Assembly: GCA_012837155.1 (NCBI GenBank)
Contig: CP051546.1
Location: 343,474 to 407,473 of the forward strand
From: Flavobacterium sp.
GTDB taxonomy: Bacteria; Bacteroidota; Bacteroidia; Flavobacteriales; Flavobacteriaceae
Direction of reading: 5' to 3'
DNA: 64,000 bases
The notes below the pieces were generated by a model. The model saw only the letters and a list, made by a program, of their open reading frames with translations. It ran no database searches and was not told the DNA's origin. Position numbers and translations under genes: made by a program. Every line of letters begins with the position of its first letter. The stretch's first letter is position 1. Of this stretch, positions 10,047-19,185 are shown piece after piece.

Positions 10047-11705
10047 TTATCTTTTTTTTGCCAAAAAATAAACTCTGTTTTTATTTGCTCCACCGAAATC
10101 AAGCACTTCTTCTTTTACCATTTTAAAAATGCACTTTCTCACATCAGCAATAGCAACATCACCAATCTTTGAATGAATAGTTGAAGCAGAAATATTAGGT
10201 GTCATTTTGAGAACTTCTTCAATTAAAGCTTTCAATCTGGGTTGTTCAATGGTTTTTAAAGTAGGCTTGATATTAATTTTAGAACTTGCAATCAGTTTAG
10301 GATTAACCAAGTATTCTCTGCCTTTCTTTTCGCCTCTATTTATAATGATAGATTGGCTAGAGAGTTTAGAAATATAGGATCTTAAACGATCTTCATCGGT
10401 TAGCTGTAACTCTTTGGTTAATTGTGTTGCTAATATTTTTTTATGACGTGTAATTACTCCAAGTGCTATAAACTCTTTTTGTGACAATTGATAGTTTTTT
10501 GCAATAAAATCCAGCAATAAAACAGCTTCCTCATCTAAAATTTTTGAATATTGGGTTACCGAAGTTGCATTATAATCTGAAATAGGTATTGGAAAAGCTT
10601 TGGCATCACGACTTGTAATTTCATAAATTAAATTATAACCCGTTCCTTCTCCTTCCATTAATTTTAAATCATGGAGGATTCTTATTAGATGTGGGTTTCT
10701 TCTATAGGTAGTATGAAGAATATTGTCTTTGGTAATCCCTAAAGGCAATCCGCCAGGATTTGTTATTTCTAATCGGTCTTGGTACACTTTAATGAATATA
10801 TCCCCTGAAATTGTATAACTTTTGTGGGCTATAGCATTGATGAGCAATTCTCTAATTAATCGGGCATCATAATGTCTTATTTTATTACGAAACAGACCTA
10901 AAGGAAATTCATCATAATAAGTTAACTCGATTGCTTCTTTCTCAATTTCTAATAGTAATTCTTTAGGGTTTTTAGAGTAATCTTGCCAATCTTCTTTCCT
11001 TATTTTCTTTTCTAACTCATCATAAACAATGTATTGAACGGTTAAAGGATAAACCAATCGGCTTCTTTGCGAAGCGGTGCCTAACCATAAAACGCCAAGG
11101 TTGGTTAGCTTGCCTTTATCAATTAAGTTGTAATGCTCAATAATTTCAATGTCTGATAATTCTTTGGTGTTTTGTTTTACCCTGTCTGATTTTCTGATTT
11201 CATCTGCAAACCATTGTATATTTATTTCAGGAATTTCTGTATAAGAAAGGTTTCTAGCTTGCAATTCCCATTGAAAAGCATCTTTTTCACTTGCTAGACG
11301 AACTATGTCTTCGCTTCTTGCTGGTTGGCATTGGTCTCCAATTCGGATGTATATTTTTCCGTCAGCGGTAGTAGCAACTGATTTTAACGTAGGGTAAACC
11401 GTAATACTGAAAAATTGACTTCCATTGGTATGGGTTTCAATTTCACCAAGCTGGAATCCAACATTAAAGCACAAAGATTTTAATCTAGTAACCGTTTCAT
11501 TTGCTGTTTTGACAGTAATGGTTTGCCGTAAAGGTGGTTGTTTATCTTTGTCTTCGATACCTATAAAAATTTTCCCACCATGCATATTGGCAAAGGCGAC
11601 ACTAGTTACTGCAAGGTCTCTTAATCCATCGGACTTGATTTTTCCAGCTGAATCTAATACTTTTTTTAAGCTTTTATAATCAATACTTATGCCTTCATCT
11701 ATCAT
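10047..11705 (-). CDS. AlbA_2 (Schlafen-like) domain / GHKL-ATPase protein within the RM operon
   Basis: A 552-residue protein in one intact frame. The N-terminal third resembles the AlbA_2 nucleic-acid-binding domain (IKSDGLRDLAVTSVAFANMH, then GGKIFIGIEDKDKQPP, then KIYIRIGDQCQPA). The middle has GHKL-type ATP-binding motifs: an N-box-like IRELLINAIAHKSY, then ITNPGGLPLGI, then EGEGTGYN. Winged-helix-like segments follow. Such proteins are often labelled transcriptional regulators or RecG-like ATPases. It starts 6 bp after the hsdR stop and precedes hsdM. A regulatory or accessory defence role is an inference from position, like the restriction-linked rlo genes of other type I loci. Confidence 0.8.
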   Translation of the reverse strand: MIDEGISIDYKSLKKVLDSAGKIKSDGLRDLAVTSVAFANMHGGKIFIGIEDKDKQPPLRQTITVKTANETVTRLKSLCFNVGFQLGEIETHTNGSQFFSITVYPTLKSVATTADGKIYIRIGDQCQPARSEDIVRLASEKDAFQWELQARNLSYTEIPEINIQWFADEIRKSDRVKQNTKELSDIEIIEHYNLIDKGKLTNLGVLWLGTASQRSRLVYPLTVQYIVYDELEKKIRKEDWQDYSKNPKELLLEIEKEAIELTYYDEFPLGLFRNKIRHYDARLIRELLINAIAHKSYTISGDIFIKVYQDRLEITNPGGLPLGITKDNILHTTYRRNPHLIRILHDLKLMEGEGTGYNLIYEITSRDAKAFPIPISDYNATSVTQYSKILDEEAVLLLDFIAKNYQLSQKEFIALGVITRHKKILATQLTKELQLTDEDRLRSYISKLSSQSIIINRGEKKGREYLVNPKLIASSKINIKPTLKTIEQPRLKALIEEVLKMTPNISASTIHSKIGDVAIADVRKCIFKMVKEEVLDFGGANKNRVYFLAKKR

Positions 11706-11711
11706 TATAGT

Positions 11712-12320
11712 CTATGCTTTTCTATATAATTCGGTTTCTAATTCTTTTACTGCTTCCAAATAATGTTGCTTGTTCCCAAAATGACTTATGATTTCAATTG
11801 GAGAGCCATATTGATCAAAAGGTTTTACCCGAAGTACTTCAATACTTTCAATGTTTTCAACCCCTTCATCTGCATATTTATCCAATAATGTTTCCAAAAC
11901 TTTTCGGGCTTGTTCACCATACTTAATGAAATAATTGCTTTTTTTTACGTTATTGGCTCGTTCTTTTCGTGTTAATGGCGGCTGGTCGTATGCCACGTGG
12001 CAAATTAAATCAAATAAATCTACTTGTTTGTCTACAGCTTCATAAAGTGCTTCCACCATTACTCCTTGTTCTTGTAATTCTTTGATAATAACCTCTTTTT
12101 TGTCTGCATGGTTCCAAGTCAAAGAAAATCTTCTAATGAGGCATATTTCCCTTTGATAATTTCTTTAGTATGGTCCTTTAAACTTATGGTTATCGGCTTG
12201 CCGTTGGAATCAAAATACAACTCTCTAGATACTAAAACCGAAACATTTACTCCGTTGATGTATTGTTTAGGTCTTTTGATATATTCTGTTGGTGGTTCTT
12301 CTACTGGATTTCTAATAATA
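11712..12320 (-). pseudogene. hsdR: HsdR C-terminal fragment, separated from the rest by IS630
   Basis: Reads, after removing the IS, PVIIRNPVEEPPTEYIK, then KQYINGVNVSVLVSRELYFD, then NGKPITISLKDHTKEII. It ends IEVLRVKPFDQYGSPIEII and a helical tail. This is the EcoEI-type C-terminal region of HsdR that contacts HsdM/HsdS. One frame change lies near 12120, between SLEDFL and LTWNHADKKEV. The fragment has no promoter or start of its own that I can see. Removal of the element with one TA copy joins it in frame to the N-terminal part at 13502. Confidence 0.88.
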
Positions 12321-13499
12321 CCATTGACTAATACAGTTTAGTCCAAAAAGGAGATGAAACGATATATTCAAATTCACAGGTTTTCTTGACAATTTCATTA
12401 GTTAGTTTTTTCACCTCATTCTCTATGAAAGAACTTACCTCTTCTAGTGATTTGTGCAGTTTTCCAGTAAAAGCCCTTTTCATTCGCCACCATATTTTTT
12501 CTGAGGGATTGAGTTCTGGTGAATATGGTGGGATAAAAAGTAACGCTATGTTATTTGGAATGGTAAGGGTCTTTGATTTGTGAAATGCACCATTATCTAA
12601 GATTATTATTTTAAATTCATCAGGTCTCTCTTTTGAAAATTCATTTAGGAATAGTTGAAAATTATTTGAATTGCAATGGGGTAATTCCAATTCAAAATGA
12701 TCTCCTGTAAATGGTGAATAAGCACCAAATAACCATGTGGCTTTGAATACTTGTTGAAAGACACATATCGGCTTAATTCCTTTTGCCGTTAAGGCTTTTC
12801 CGTTTCTAGTAAACATCCCGAACCGACTTTCATCTTGACAATACAAGTTTATTGTTTTAAATCCCCATCCTTTTTCGTTGTAGATGTTTTCACATTCTTT
12901 ACTGAAATTTTTTTAAAATCCTCAACCTTAATTTGGTCTTTCTTAACATGAATTTTTCTTGCGGTCTTTATTTTTGCCTTGAATTTTCTATAAACGTACC
13001 CTTTGAAAGTGCTGTAATTAGTTTGTTTCCCAAACTTTTCATCAAACCAAGCTAACAGTTCGACGTATCCAACAAACCCGTTTTCAGGATTAAACATCTG
13101 TTCTCTTAAAGCTTGCTCTTCTTCCAAAGTTATAACACTGGGCTTGTATCCTTTTTTAGAATGTCTTGTCAGTAGTTCAATCCCTCCATTAATATAGAGG
13201 TCGCGCCACGACTGAATACTATTATGATTAACCCCTATGGCTTGAGCAACCTCTCTTTTAGAAATTCCATTCAGTTCATTTTCTTTAAAAACAAGTAAAG
13301 CATGTACTCTCTTTGCAATCATGGGGTTGCTCTTTTTTTGAATTTTTTTGAGCTCCGACAAGCTCTCCTTTATTGTAAATATTTTTGGTGACGACATATA
13401 TTTCTTTCTTAAGCCAAATATACGATTTTTATATTTTAGTCCAATGTGAATAAAAAAAATGTTTCGAGTGTTTTTGGACTATTTTATAAAAATCAATGG
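12321..13499 (-). mobile_element. IS630-family insertion sequence in hsdR
   Basis: A 1179-bp element bounded by TA at 12319-12320 and 13500-13501. Imperfect terminal inverted repeats extend about 33 bp. They share an outer block CCATTGA and an inner block TAGTCCAAAAA. TA duplication is the signature of the IS630/Tc1/mariner superfamily. Removing the element and one TA gives an uninterrupted HsdR frame ([17 protein letters not shown]), which fixes the boundaries. The single transposase gene is on the minus strand, same as hsdR. Confidence 0.9.
12328..13397 (-). CDS. IS630-family transposase in two overlapping frames
   Basis: The upstream frame (12849-13397) carries a helix-turn-helix: GISKREVAQAIGVNHNSIQSW, then YVELLAWFDEKFGKQTNYST. 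The downstream frame (12328-12846) carries the DDE core: YCQDESRFGMF, then IIILDNGAFHKSK, then IPPYSPELNPSEKIWWRMK. The frames join near 12868 by a -1 step at ACGAAAAAGG. IS630 members often use such -1 frameshifting. Given the many assembly indels here, an error is an equal possibility. The stop codon lies inside the left inverted repeat. Confidence 0.88.
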
Positions 13500-13501
13500 T
13501 A

Positions 13502-15283
13502 TAACTGGTTTTTGTATTATAATTTCGTTACCCGAAACTTCGTCAATAATTGGGGTTTCATCTTCCGTTTCTTCATCTTCAATTCCAGTTAAATCTATGT
13601 CTTGGGTAATAGGCTTTACTCGCAAAGGGTCGCCATCAAAAGCAGAGTCTGCAAAATTATCAGTAGCGTTTCTAAAATCTAAAATGGTAAAATAAAACTT
13701 GTCAAATTCTTCATTAATTCGGGTTCCACGACCTACAATTTGCTTGAATTTGGTCATGGAATTAATGTTGGCATCCAAAACAATTACCTTACAGGTTTGT
13801 GCATCTACACCAGTTGTCATTAGTTCAGAAGTAGTAGCAATAACAGGATATTTTTCTTCAGGATTAATAAAATTGTCAAGTTCTCGTTTTCCTTCATCAT
13901 TATCACCCGTAATTTGCATTACATATTTGTAATTTTCGGCAACCAAATCAGCATTATGCTTCGAAATGGCGTTTCTCATCCGTTCAGCATGGTCAATATC
14001 TACACAAAAAATAATAGTTTTTGCAAAACGGTCTAAACCTTTTAAGTATTCCGTTACTTTTTGAGCAATGATGTCCGTTCTTTCGTCAATAACTAATTTC
14101 CTGTCAAAATCTTTACGGTTGTAGATGCGGTCTTCAATTTCAACACCATCTTTGTCTGTTTTCCCTTGTTGTGGGCGATATCCTTCGGAATCAACATTCA
14201 AAACTACTCGAATAACTTTGTAAGGTGCTAGAAAGCCATCGTCAATTCCTTGTTTTAAAGAATAAGTATAAACAGGTTCTCCAAAATATTCGGTATTGCT
14301 TGTTTCTTTAGTTTCTCTTGGAGTAGCAGTTAAGCCAATATGTGTTGCTTTGTTGAAATAGGTTAGAATTTCTCTCCATGCACTTTCTTCATTAGCACTA
14401 CCACGGTGACACTCATCAATTACAATCAAATCAAAAAAGTCTGGCGAAAATTGTTTGTAAGCGTTGGCTTCTTCATCAGCCCCAGTTAATCCTTGATATA
14501 GAGCCAAGTAAATTTCATAACTTTTGTCAATCATTCGGTGTTTAACTACCGTCATTTATCTTTAAAATGTTTGAAATCACCTCTTTTGGTTTGGTCAATC
14601 AAAGCATTTCTATCCGCAAGAAAAAGGATTCTTTTTTTAGCACCACTTTTCCAAAGGCGATGAATAATTTGAAAAGCAGTATATGTTTTACCTGTGCCCG
14701 TTGCCATAAACTAAAATAATTCTATTTTGACCATTAGCAATAGCTTCAACGGTTCTATTTACCGCAATTTGTTGGTAATATCTAGGTTTGCGACCTGAAC
14801 CATCTGAGAAGTATTTTTGCAAGGCTATTTTCTCTCCATTAGGAGTTATGATGCCTTTATATTGTTTGTATTTACTCCATAAAGTTTCAGGTGAAGGAAA
14901 TTCGTCTATTGTTAATTCCGTTTCAATTGTAGCGTCAGTTACTGTTCTGTCATGGAAAAGAAACCCATCTCCATTACTACTAAAAACGCATGGAATATCC
15001 AAAGTTATGGCATAACCAAGGGCTTGTTGAATTCCTGCTCTAACGGAATGTTTGTTGTCTTTTGCTTCAATTACTGCAATTGGATTATCTTGATAATACA
15101 GAATATAATCAGCCCGTTTTCTTTCCCCTCTAGCTGTTAGTTTGCCTCTAACATAGATTTTGCCATCGGTAAAAAAACTTCTTCCAATATTTGCTTATGT
15201 AAATCCCACCCTGCTTTTTGAAGGGCAGGAGTTATGAATTTTGTGCAAATATCTCTTTCAGATAGACCTTTTTTATTTAACAT
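13502..15283 (-). pseudogene. hsdR: HsdR N-terminal and motor part, interrupted by IS630
   Basis: Restriction subunit of the type I enzyme. Starts MLNKKGLSERDICTKFITPA at 15283. The nuclease domain has ADYILYYQDNPIAVIEAKD (D...ExK). The helicase motor shows [12 protein letters not shown] (Walker A), [11 protein letters not shown] (motif II), GLTATPRET (III), [19 protein letters not shown] and [11 protein letters not shown] (VI). Frames change near 15180, 14695 and 14560. With the C-terminal fragment the protein would be about 795 residues, normal for the EcoEI subgroup. As assembled, translation would run out shortly after the IS boundary, so restriction should be lost unless the HsdR pieces assemble. 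Confidence 0.9.
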
Positions 15284-15588
15284 ATAATTTCAAAATACCT
15301 TGTGAAAGGCGAATTATTGTAAGTGCATTGGCATTTTCGTAATAAAAGTTTAAAAATAGGAATTTTCATTTTAGTACTGCATTATTTTTACCACTTAGTT
15401 GAAAAGTATTTCAACAAGTAATTTATCGTAATGATTTAACTAATCCTTGTGAATAGCTTATCCTGATTTACTACTCATTAATCTAAGTGTACTTTCTAAG
15501 TGGAAAAATGTCTAAAAATGCCACATTTTGCATATTTTATAAAACATAACTATTTGATTTTCAAATATAAAAATCAATACTGGTACTA
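15284..15588. other. 305-bp right end of the island, no gene
   Basis: Upstream region of hsdR up to attR. Apart from the 15-bp repeat at 15480-15494, I see no gene or clear structure. It must hold the hsdR promoter, but I could not identify convincing TTTG / TAnnTTTG boxes. Confidence 0.5.
15480..15494 (+). repeat. 15-bp island-end repeat, right copy
   Basis: AATCTAAGTGTACTT, identical to 6530-6544. It lies 94 bp inside attR. In a circular form the two copies would flank the 43-bp core in direct orientation. Confidence 0.5.
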
Positions 15589-15631
15589 CTGGCAGGCAAG
15601 AGGTGGTCGGTTCGAATCCGATATTCTCCAC
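15589..15631 (+). repeat. Right attachment site (attR), tRNA-Ala 3' remnant
   Basis: Perfect copy of 6444-6486. There is no acceptor 5' strand or D arm in front of it, so it is not a second tRNA gene. After the shared part it reads CACAT rather than CACCA, so the CCA end of the intact tRNA belongs to the element side. Confidence 0.85.
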
Positions 15632-15635
15632 ATAA

Positions 15636-15673
15636 AAAACCGTAATAAGCTATAAAAAAGCTGTTACGGTTTT
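15636..15673 (+). terminator. Hairpin after attR, likely the original tRNA terminator
   Basis: AAAACCGTAA pairs with TTACGGTTTT, with an inner AGCT/AGCT pairing, followed by more T. It lies 5 bp after the tRNA remnant and probably ended the tRNA transcript before the island inserted. Confidence 0.7.
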
Positions 15674-15809
15674 ATTTTTTTGCATTTGTACAAGTAAACT
15701 CTTTTGTTGGACTTCATTTAGCCTCCTGCTTTAGTGGCAGTTTAATTTTTTAAAACCAAACCAATAGTCTTATATATTTGATTAATTTTGCCGAAACATT
15801 TTAAAAAGC

Positions 15810-16485
15810 GTGGGAAGTAAAAACAAGTTAAAAAGATTTAGGGAGAATGAAACATTCGACAATGTTTTTCAACCAACAAGGGAAGAAGTAGTTGGCGATT
15901 TGTTTCCGCTTAAAGGCAAATGGAATGCTGATTTTTTTAAAAATGATAATCCACTAATCCTAGAATTAGGTTGTGGCAAAGGCGAATATTCTGTTGGCTT
16001 GGCTCAAAAATATCCAAACAAAAATTTTATAGGAATCGATATTAAGGGGGCTCGTTTTTGGCGTGGAGCTAAACTGCCGTTGATACAGGTTTGCATAATG
16101 TAGCGTTCATTCGCACCCAAATAGAATTAATTAATCATATCTTTTCAGAAAATGAAGTTGACGAAATTTGGATTACATTCCCCGATCCACAAATCAAATA
16201 CAAGCGCACCAAACATAGAATGACCAATTCAGAATTTTTGCAATTGTATAAAAAAATCCTCAAAAAGACGGAATAGTAAATCTTAAAACCGATAGCGAAT
16301 TTATGCACGGTTACACACTAGGATTACTCCACGGAGAAGGGCATGAAGTAGTATATGCCAATCATAATGTGTATGTAAACGAGGGAAGTCCAGAGGAAGT
16401 TACCGCTTTTCAAACATTTTATGAAAAACAATATTTAGCAATAAACAAAGCAATTACGTACATTCGATTCAAAATAGCCCCCTAA
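15810..16485 (+). CDS. trmB: tRNA (guanine-46-N7)-methyltransferase TrmB (frameshifted)
   Basis: SAM-dependent enzyme that methylates G46 in the tRNA variable loop. Starts with GTG: GSKNKLKRFRENETFDNVFQ. The SAM site is ILELGCGKGEYSVGLA and IGIDIKGAR. The family motif IWITFPDPQIKYKRTKHRM follows, then a C-terminal YANHNVYVNEGSPEEVTAF. Frames change near 16050 and 16265. The repaired length of about 224 residues is normal. First chromosomal gene after the island. Confidence 0.9.
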
Positions 16486-16517
16486 ATTTCTAAAGGGAAT
16501 AAATAATCTTTATCAAT

Positions 16518-17200
16518 ATGGCAAATATGTTTCAAGTCGCACTAGCAATTTCTCCTTCGGGGATTAAGGGACTTGTAACACCATTGTTTTTAGGATTTAT
16601 TACCGCATTTATAGGGATTATTCCTCCAGGATTAATTAACATGACCGCAGCCAAGGTAAATCTTAGAGAAGGTAAACGACATGCTCTGTGGTTTGTTATT
16701 GGCGCAGTAGTGGTAATATTTTTTCAAGTTTTTCTTGCCATATTATTTGCTAAGATTATCAATCGCCGTCCGGATTTAGTCACTTTGTTGCGCGAAGTAG
16801 GTCTCGGAATTTTTATAACCTTGACCATTTATTTTTTATGGTTAGCCAAAAAACCAAAAGATAAAACCAAAAAATTTAAAAAAACAGTAAAACCAATCGG
16901 TTTTTTCTAGGTATATTACTCTCAGGACTCAATTTTTTTCCTATTCCTTATTATGTTTTTGTTAGTATGACCTTGGCTTCTTACCAGTTGTTTTTTTTTG
17001 ATATGACTTCTATTTTAATCTTTGTAAATGGCGTTGTTATTGGCTCTTTTTCTGTATTTTATTGCTATATTGCTTTCTTCAACAAGATAGAAACCAAAAC
17101 AGATTATGTACTAAAAAACATGAATACCCTTATTGGAAGTATAACGGGACTCATTTCAATAATTACCTTGATAAATATTATAAAATATTATTGGCAATAA
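16518..17200 (+). CDS. LysE family translocator (frameshifted)
   Basis: Inner-membrane protein of about 225 residues with around six hydrophobic segments. It resembles LysE/RhtB amino-acid exporters. The N-terminal segment GFITAFIGIIPPGLINMTAA carries the Pro-Pro-Gly that is typical of the family, and LREGKRHALWFVIGA follows. The first frame stops at 16912. The second resumes in LSGLNFFPIPYYVFV and runs to 17200. The break lies in a T run near 16903. Substrate unknown. It ends 2 bp before the alkyltransferase-like gene. Confidence 0.75.
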
Positions 17201-17202
17201 TA

Positions 17203-17534
17203 ATGACCCATTCAACTGACAATTTTTTTAGCAAAGTGTACGTCATAGTCAAACAAATTCCCTATGGCAAAGTCACGTCCTATGGCGCCATAGCAAAGGC
17301 ATTGGGTACAGCTCGTTCTGCCAGAATGGTAGGCTGGGCCATGAATGCCGCACATACTATTGAAGATGTTCCTGCCCATCGGGTCGTGAACAGAAAAGGA
17401 TTGCTCACAGGAAAACACCATTTTGACGGAACTCATTTGATGCAACAATTACTCGAAACGAAGGCATTAAAGTGGTCGACAATCAGATTGTTGATTTTGA
17501 AAAACATTTTTGGAATCCAGAAATTCAACTTTGA
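17203..17534 (+). CDS. Alkyltransferase-like protein (MGMT family without catalytic Cys)
   Basis: DNA-binding domain of the O6-alkylguanine-DNA alkyltransferase family: QIPYGKVTSYGAIAKALG, then ARMVGWAMNAA, then DVPAHRVVNRKGLLTG. The reactive Cys of PCHR is replaced by Ala (PAHR), so it cannot accept an alkyl group. Known ATL proteins bind alkylated guanine and hand it to nucleotide excision repair. The frame changes near 17455; the real end reads GIKVVDNQIVDFEKHFWNPEI and stops at 17534, giving about 110 residues. The longer ORF to 17580 is out of frame. Confidence 0.85.
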
Positions 17535-17709
17535 TTCCGCAAAAATAATTTTCATCTGCATCCCTTATTTCAAACAATAAATCAAACCGAAAACCTTTAT
17601 AATAAGAACTTTTCACAGTATCTTTGCTGTCGAGAATTTTAATAGAATCCGTTTAAATAAACCCAACAATTCAATTGAGAATCCTCAATTGAAAACCATA
17701 AGCAGAATT

Positions 17710-18836
17710 ATGAAATTAGACAAAAAAGAAGTCCTTAAAGCTCTAGAAACCATCTCAATTGCTGGCGAAGGAAAAAATATGGTAGAAAGTGGTGCAATTG
17801 CAAATGTAATCACTTTTGGAGATGAGGTAGTTGTCGATTTAGTACTACATGTTCCGGCAATGCATATTAGAAAACGTGCTGAAGACGATATTAAAAAAAC
17901 CATCCTTGAATTAGTTTCGCCAGCGGCAAAAATAAAAATCAATGTCAAGGTTGAAGCTCCTGAAAAAAGTATAGTCGAAGAAAAATCGATTCCTGGAATA
18001 AAAAACATCATTGCTATTGCTTCTGGAAAAGGAGGCGTTGGAAAATCGACCGTAACAGCAAATTTAGCAGTAAGTTTAGCTAAAATGGGGTTTTCTGTTG
18101 GCGTTCTTGATGCTGACATTTATGGGCCATCTATGCCAATGATGTTTGATGTTGAAAGCGCAAAACCCCTTTCGGTAGAAGTCGATGGCAAATCAAAAAT
18201 GAAACCTATCGAAAGTTATGAGGTTAAAATCCTTTCAATAGGATTTTTTACCTCTCCAAGTCAGGCCGTTATTTGGCGTGGACCAATGGCGGGAAAAGCA
18301 TTAAACCAAATGATTTTCGATGCTCAATGGGGCGAATTAGACTTTTTGCTAGTTGACTTACCTCCAGGAACTGGAGATATTCATCTTTCTATCATGCAAT
18401 CCTTGCCCATTACTGGAGCCGTTATAGTAAGTACGCCACAAGCCGTAGCCCTTTCTGATACTAGAAAAGGAGTGGCAATGTTTATGTCTGAAGCCATAAA
18501 CATTCCTGTTCTAGGCATTGTTGAAAACATGGCCTATTTTACCCCAGAAGAATTACCAAACAACAAATATTACCTCTTTGGAAAAGAAGGTGCAAAAAAT
18601 CTTTCAGAAGATTTGAAAGTTCCTTTTTTAGGAGAGGTTCCAATTGTACAATCTATCCGTGAAGCCGGTGATTTTGGTCGTCCAGCAGCATTACAAACCG
18701 GTTCAATAATTGAAACCATTTTGAAACCATAACCAAAAATGTTGTACAAGAAGTTGTAGCTAGAAACAAAATTTACCCGCTACCGAAGCCATCAAAATCA
18801 CAAATATGGCGGGCTGTGCGGCAGTAAAAAAAATAA
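17710..18836 (+). CDS. mrp: Mrp/NBP35 family iron-sulfur carrier ATPase
   Basis: P-loop ATPase that delivers Fe-S clusters. The N-terminal MIP18-like domain (KEVLKALETISIAGEGKNMV) is followed by the deviant Walker A IASGKGGVGKSTVTAN. Then come VGVLDADIYGPSMPMM, LLVDLPPGTGDIH and VENMAYF; the usual CxxC after this motif is absent here. I start at 17710 (MKLDKKEVL) as in relatives. The frame breaks near 18722, 18768 and in an A run at 18826-18833. The repaired tail reads TKNVVQEVVARNKNLPATEA and ends AGCAAVKK. The NifU-domain gene follows 35 bp later. Confidence 0.9.
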
Positions 18837-18871
18837 GCAAAACAAGCAAAGTAGGCATAAAACATACACCA

Positions 18872-19111
18872 ATGACAACAGAAAAATTAACAAACGATGT
18901 CCTAAAAGCACTCGAAGAAATCCGCCCTTTTTTGAATAGCGACGGAGGCGACATATCGCTCGTTTCAATCGAAGATGGCAAGCATGTAACGGTTCGTCTC
19001 GAGGGGGCTTGCATGAGTTGCAGCGTAAACCAAATGACGCTTAGAGCTGGTGTAGAAACGACCATCAAAAAGTTTGCACCACAAATCGAAACGGTTGTCA
19101 ACATTGAATAA
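18872..19111 (+). CDS. NifU C-terminal domain (NfuA-like) Fe-S scaffold protein
   Basis: A 79-residue protein starting MTTEKLTNDVLKALEEIRPF. It has LNSDGGDISLVSIEDGK and VRLEGACMSCSVNQMTLRAG, where the CxxC pair binds a 4Fe-4S cluster. The protein ends KKFAPQIETVVNIE. The longer open frame from 18806 is mrp sequence read across an indel. Its position behind mrp suggests a joint role in cluster transfer. Confidence 0.9.
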   Translation: MTTEKLTNDVLKALEEIRPFLNSDGGDISLVSIEDGKHVTVRLEGACMSCSVNQMTLRAGVETTIKKFAPQIETVVNIE

Positions 19112-19146
19112 ATTAGCTTTTTACGCATTGCTGCTTTATGAAACAA

Positions 19147-19180
19147 AAAATCCAATTGGTTCTTGAATCAATTGGATTTT
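19147..19180. terminator. Bidirectional terminator
   Basis: AAAATCCAATTG pairs with CAATTGGATTTT around a 10-nt loop. It lies between the convergent NifU-domain gene and the M60 peptidase gene, so it can serve both strands. Confidence 0.75.
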
Positions 19181-19185
19181 ACAGT

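Larger units (their letters stand above)
6444..15631. mobile_element. tRNA-Ala-integrated genomic island carrying a type I restriction-modification system
   Basis: About 9.1 kb lies between the two 43-bp copies of the tRNA-Ala 3' end. All genes inside are on the minus strand: hsdR (split by IS630), an AlbA_2/GHKL gene, hsdM and hsdS. A 15-bp direct repeat lies just inside each end. No integrase, relaxase or phage gene is seen, so the island is either non-autonomous, mobilised in trans, or a remnant. Flanking genes on both sides are ordinary chromosomal genes. Confidence 0.8.

Noticed and set aside
15589-15631. Second tRNA gene at the right end of the island
   Set aside because: Only the 3' part is there; the acceptor 5' strand, D arm and 5' anticodon stem are missing. 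It is an attachment-site remnant.
17535-17580. Longer C-terminus of the alkyltransferase-like protein
   Set aside because: After repair of the shift near 17455 the frame ends at 17534 with the usual FEKHFWNPE-type tail.
18806-18871. N-terminal extension of the NifU-domain protein (starting MAGCAAVKK)
   Set aside because: This is the C-terminus of mrp, read through because of an extra A in a run; the NifU domain starts at 18872.
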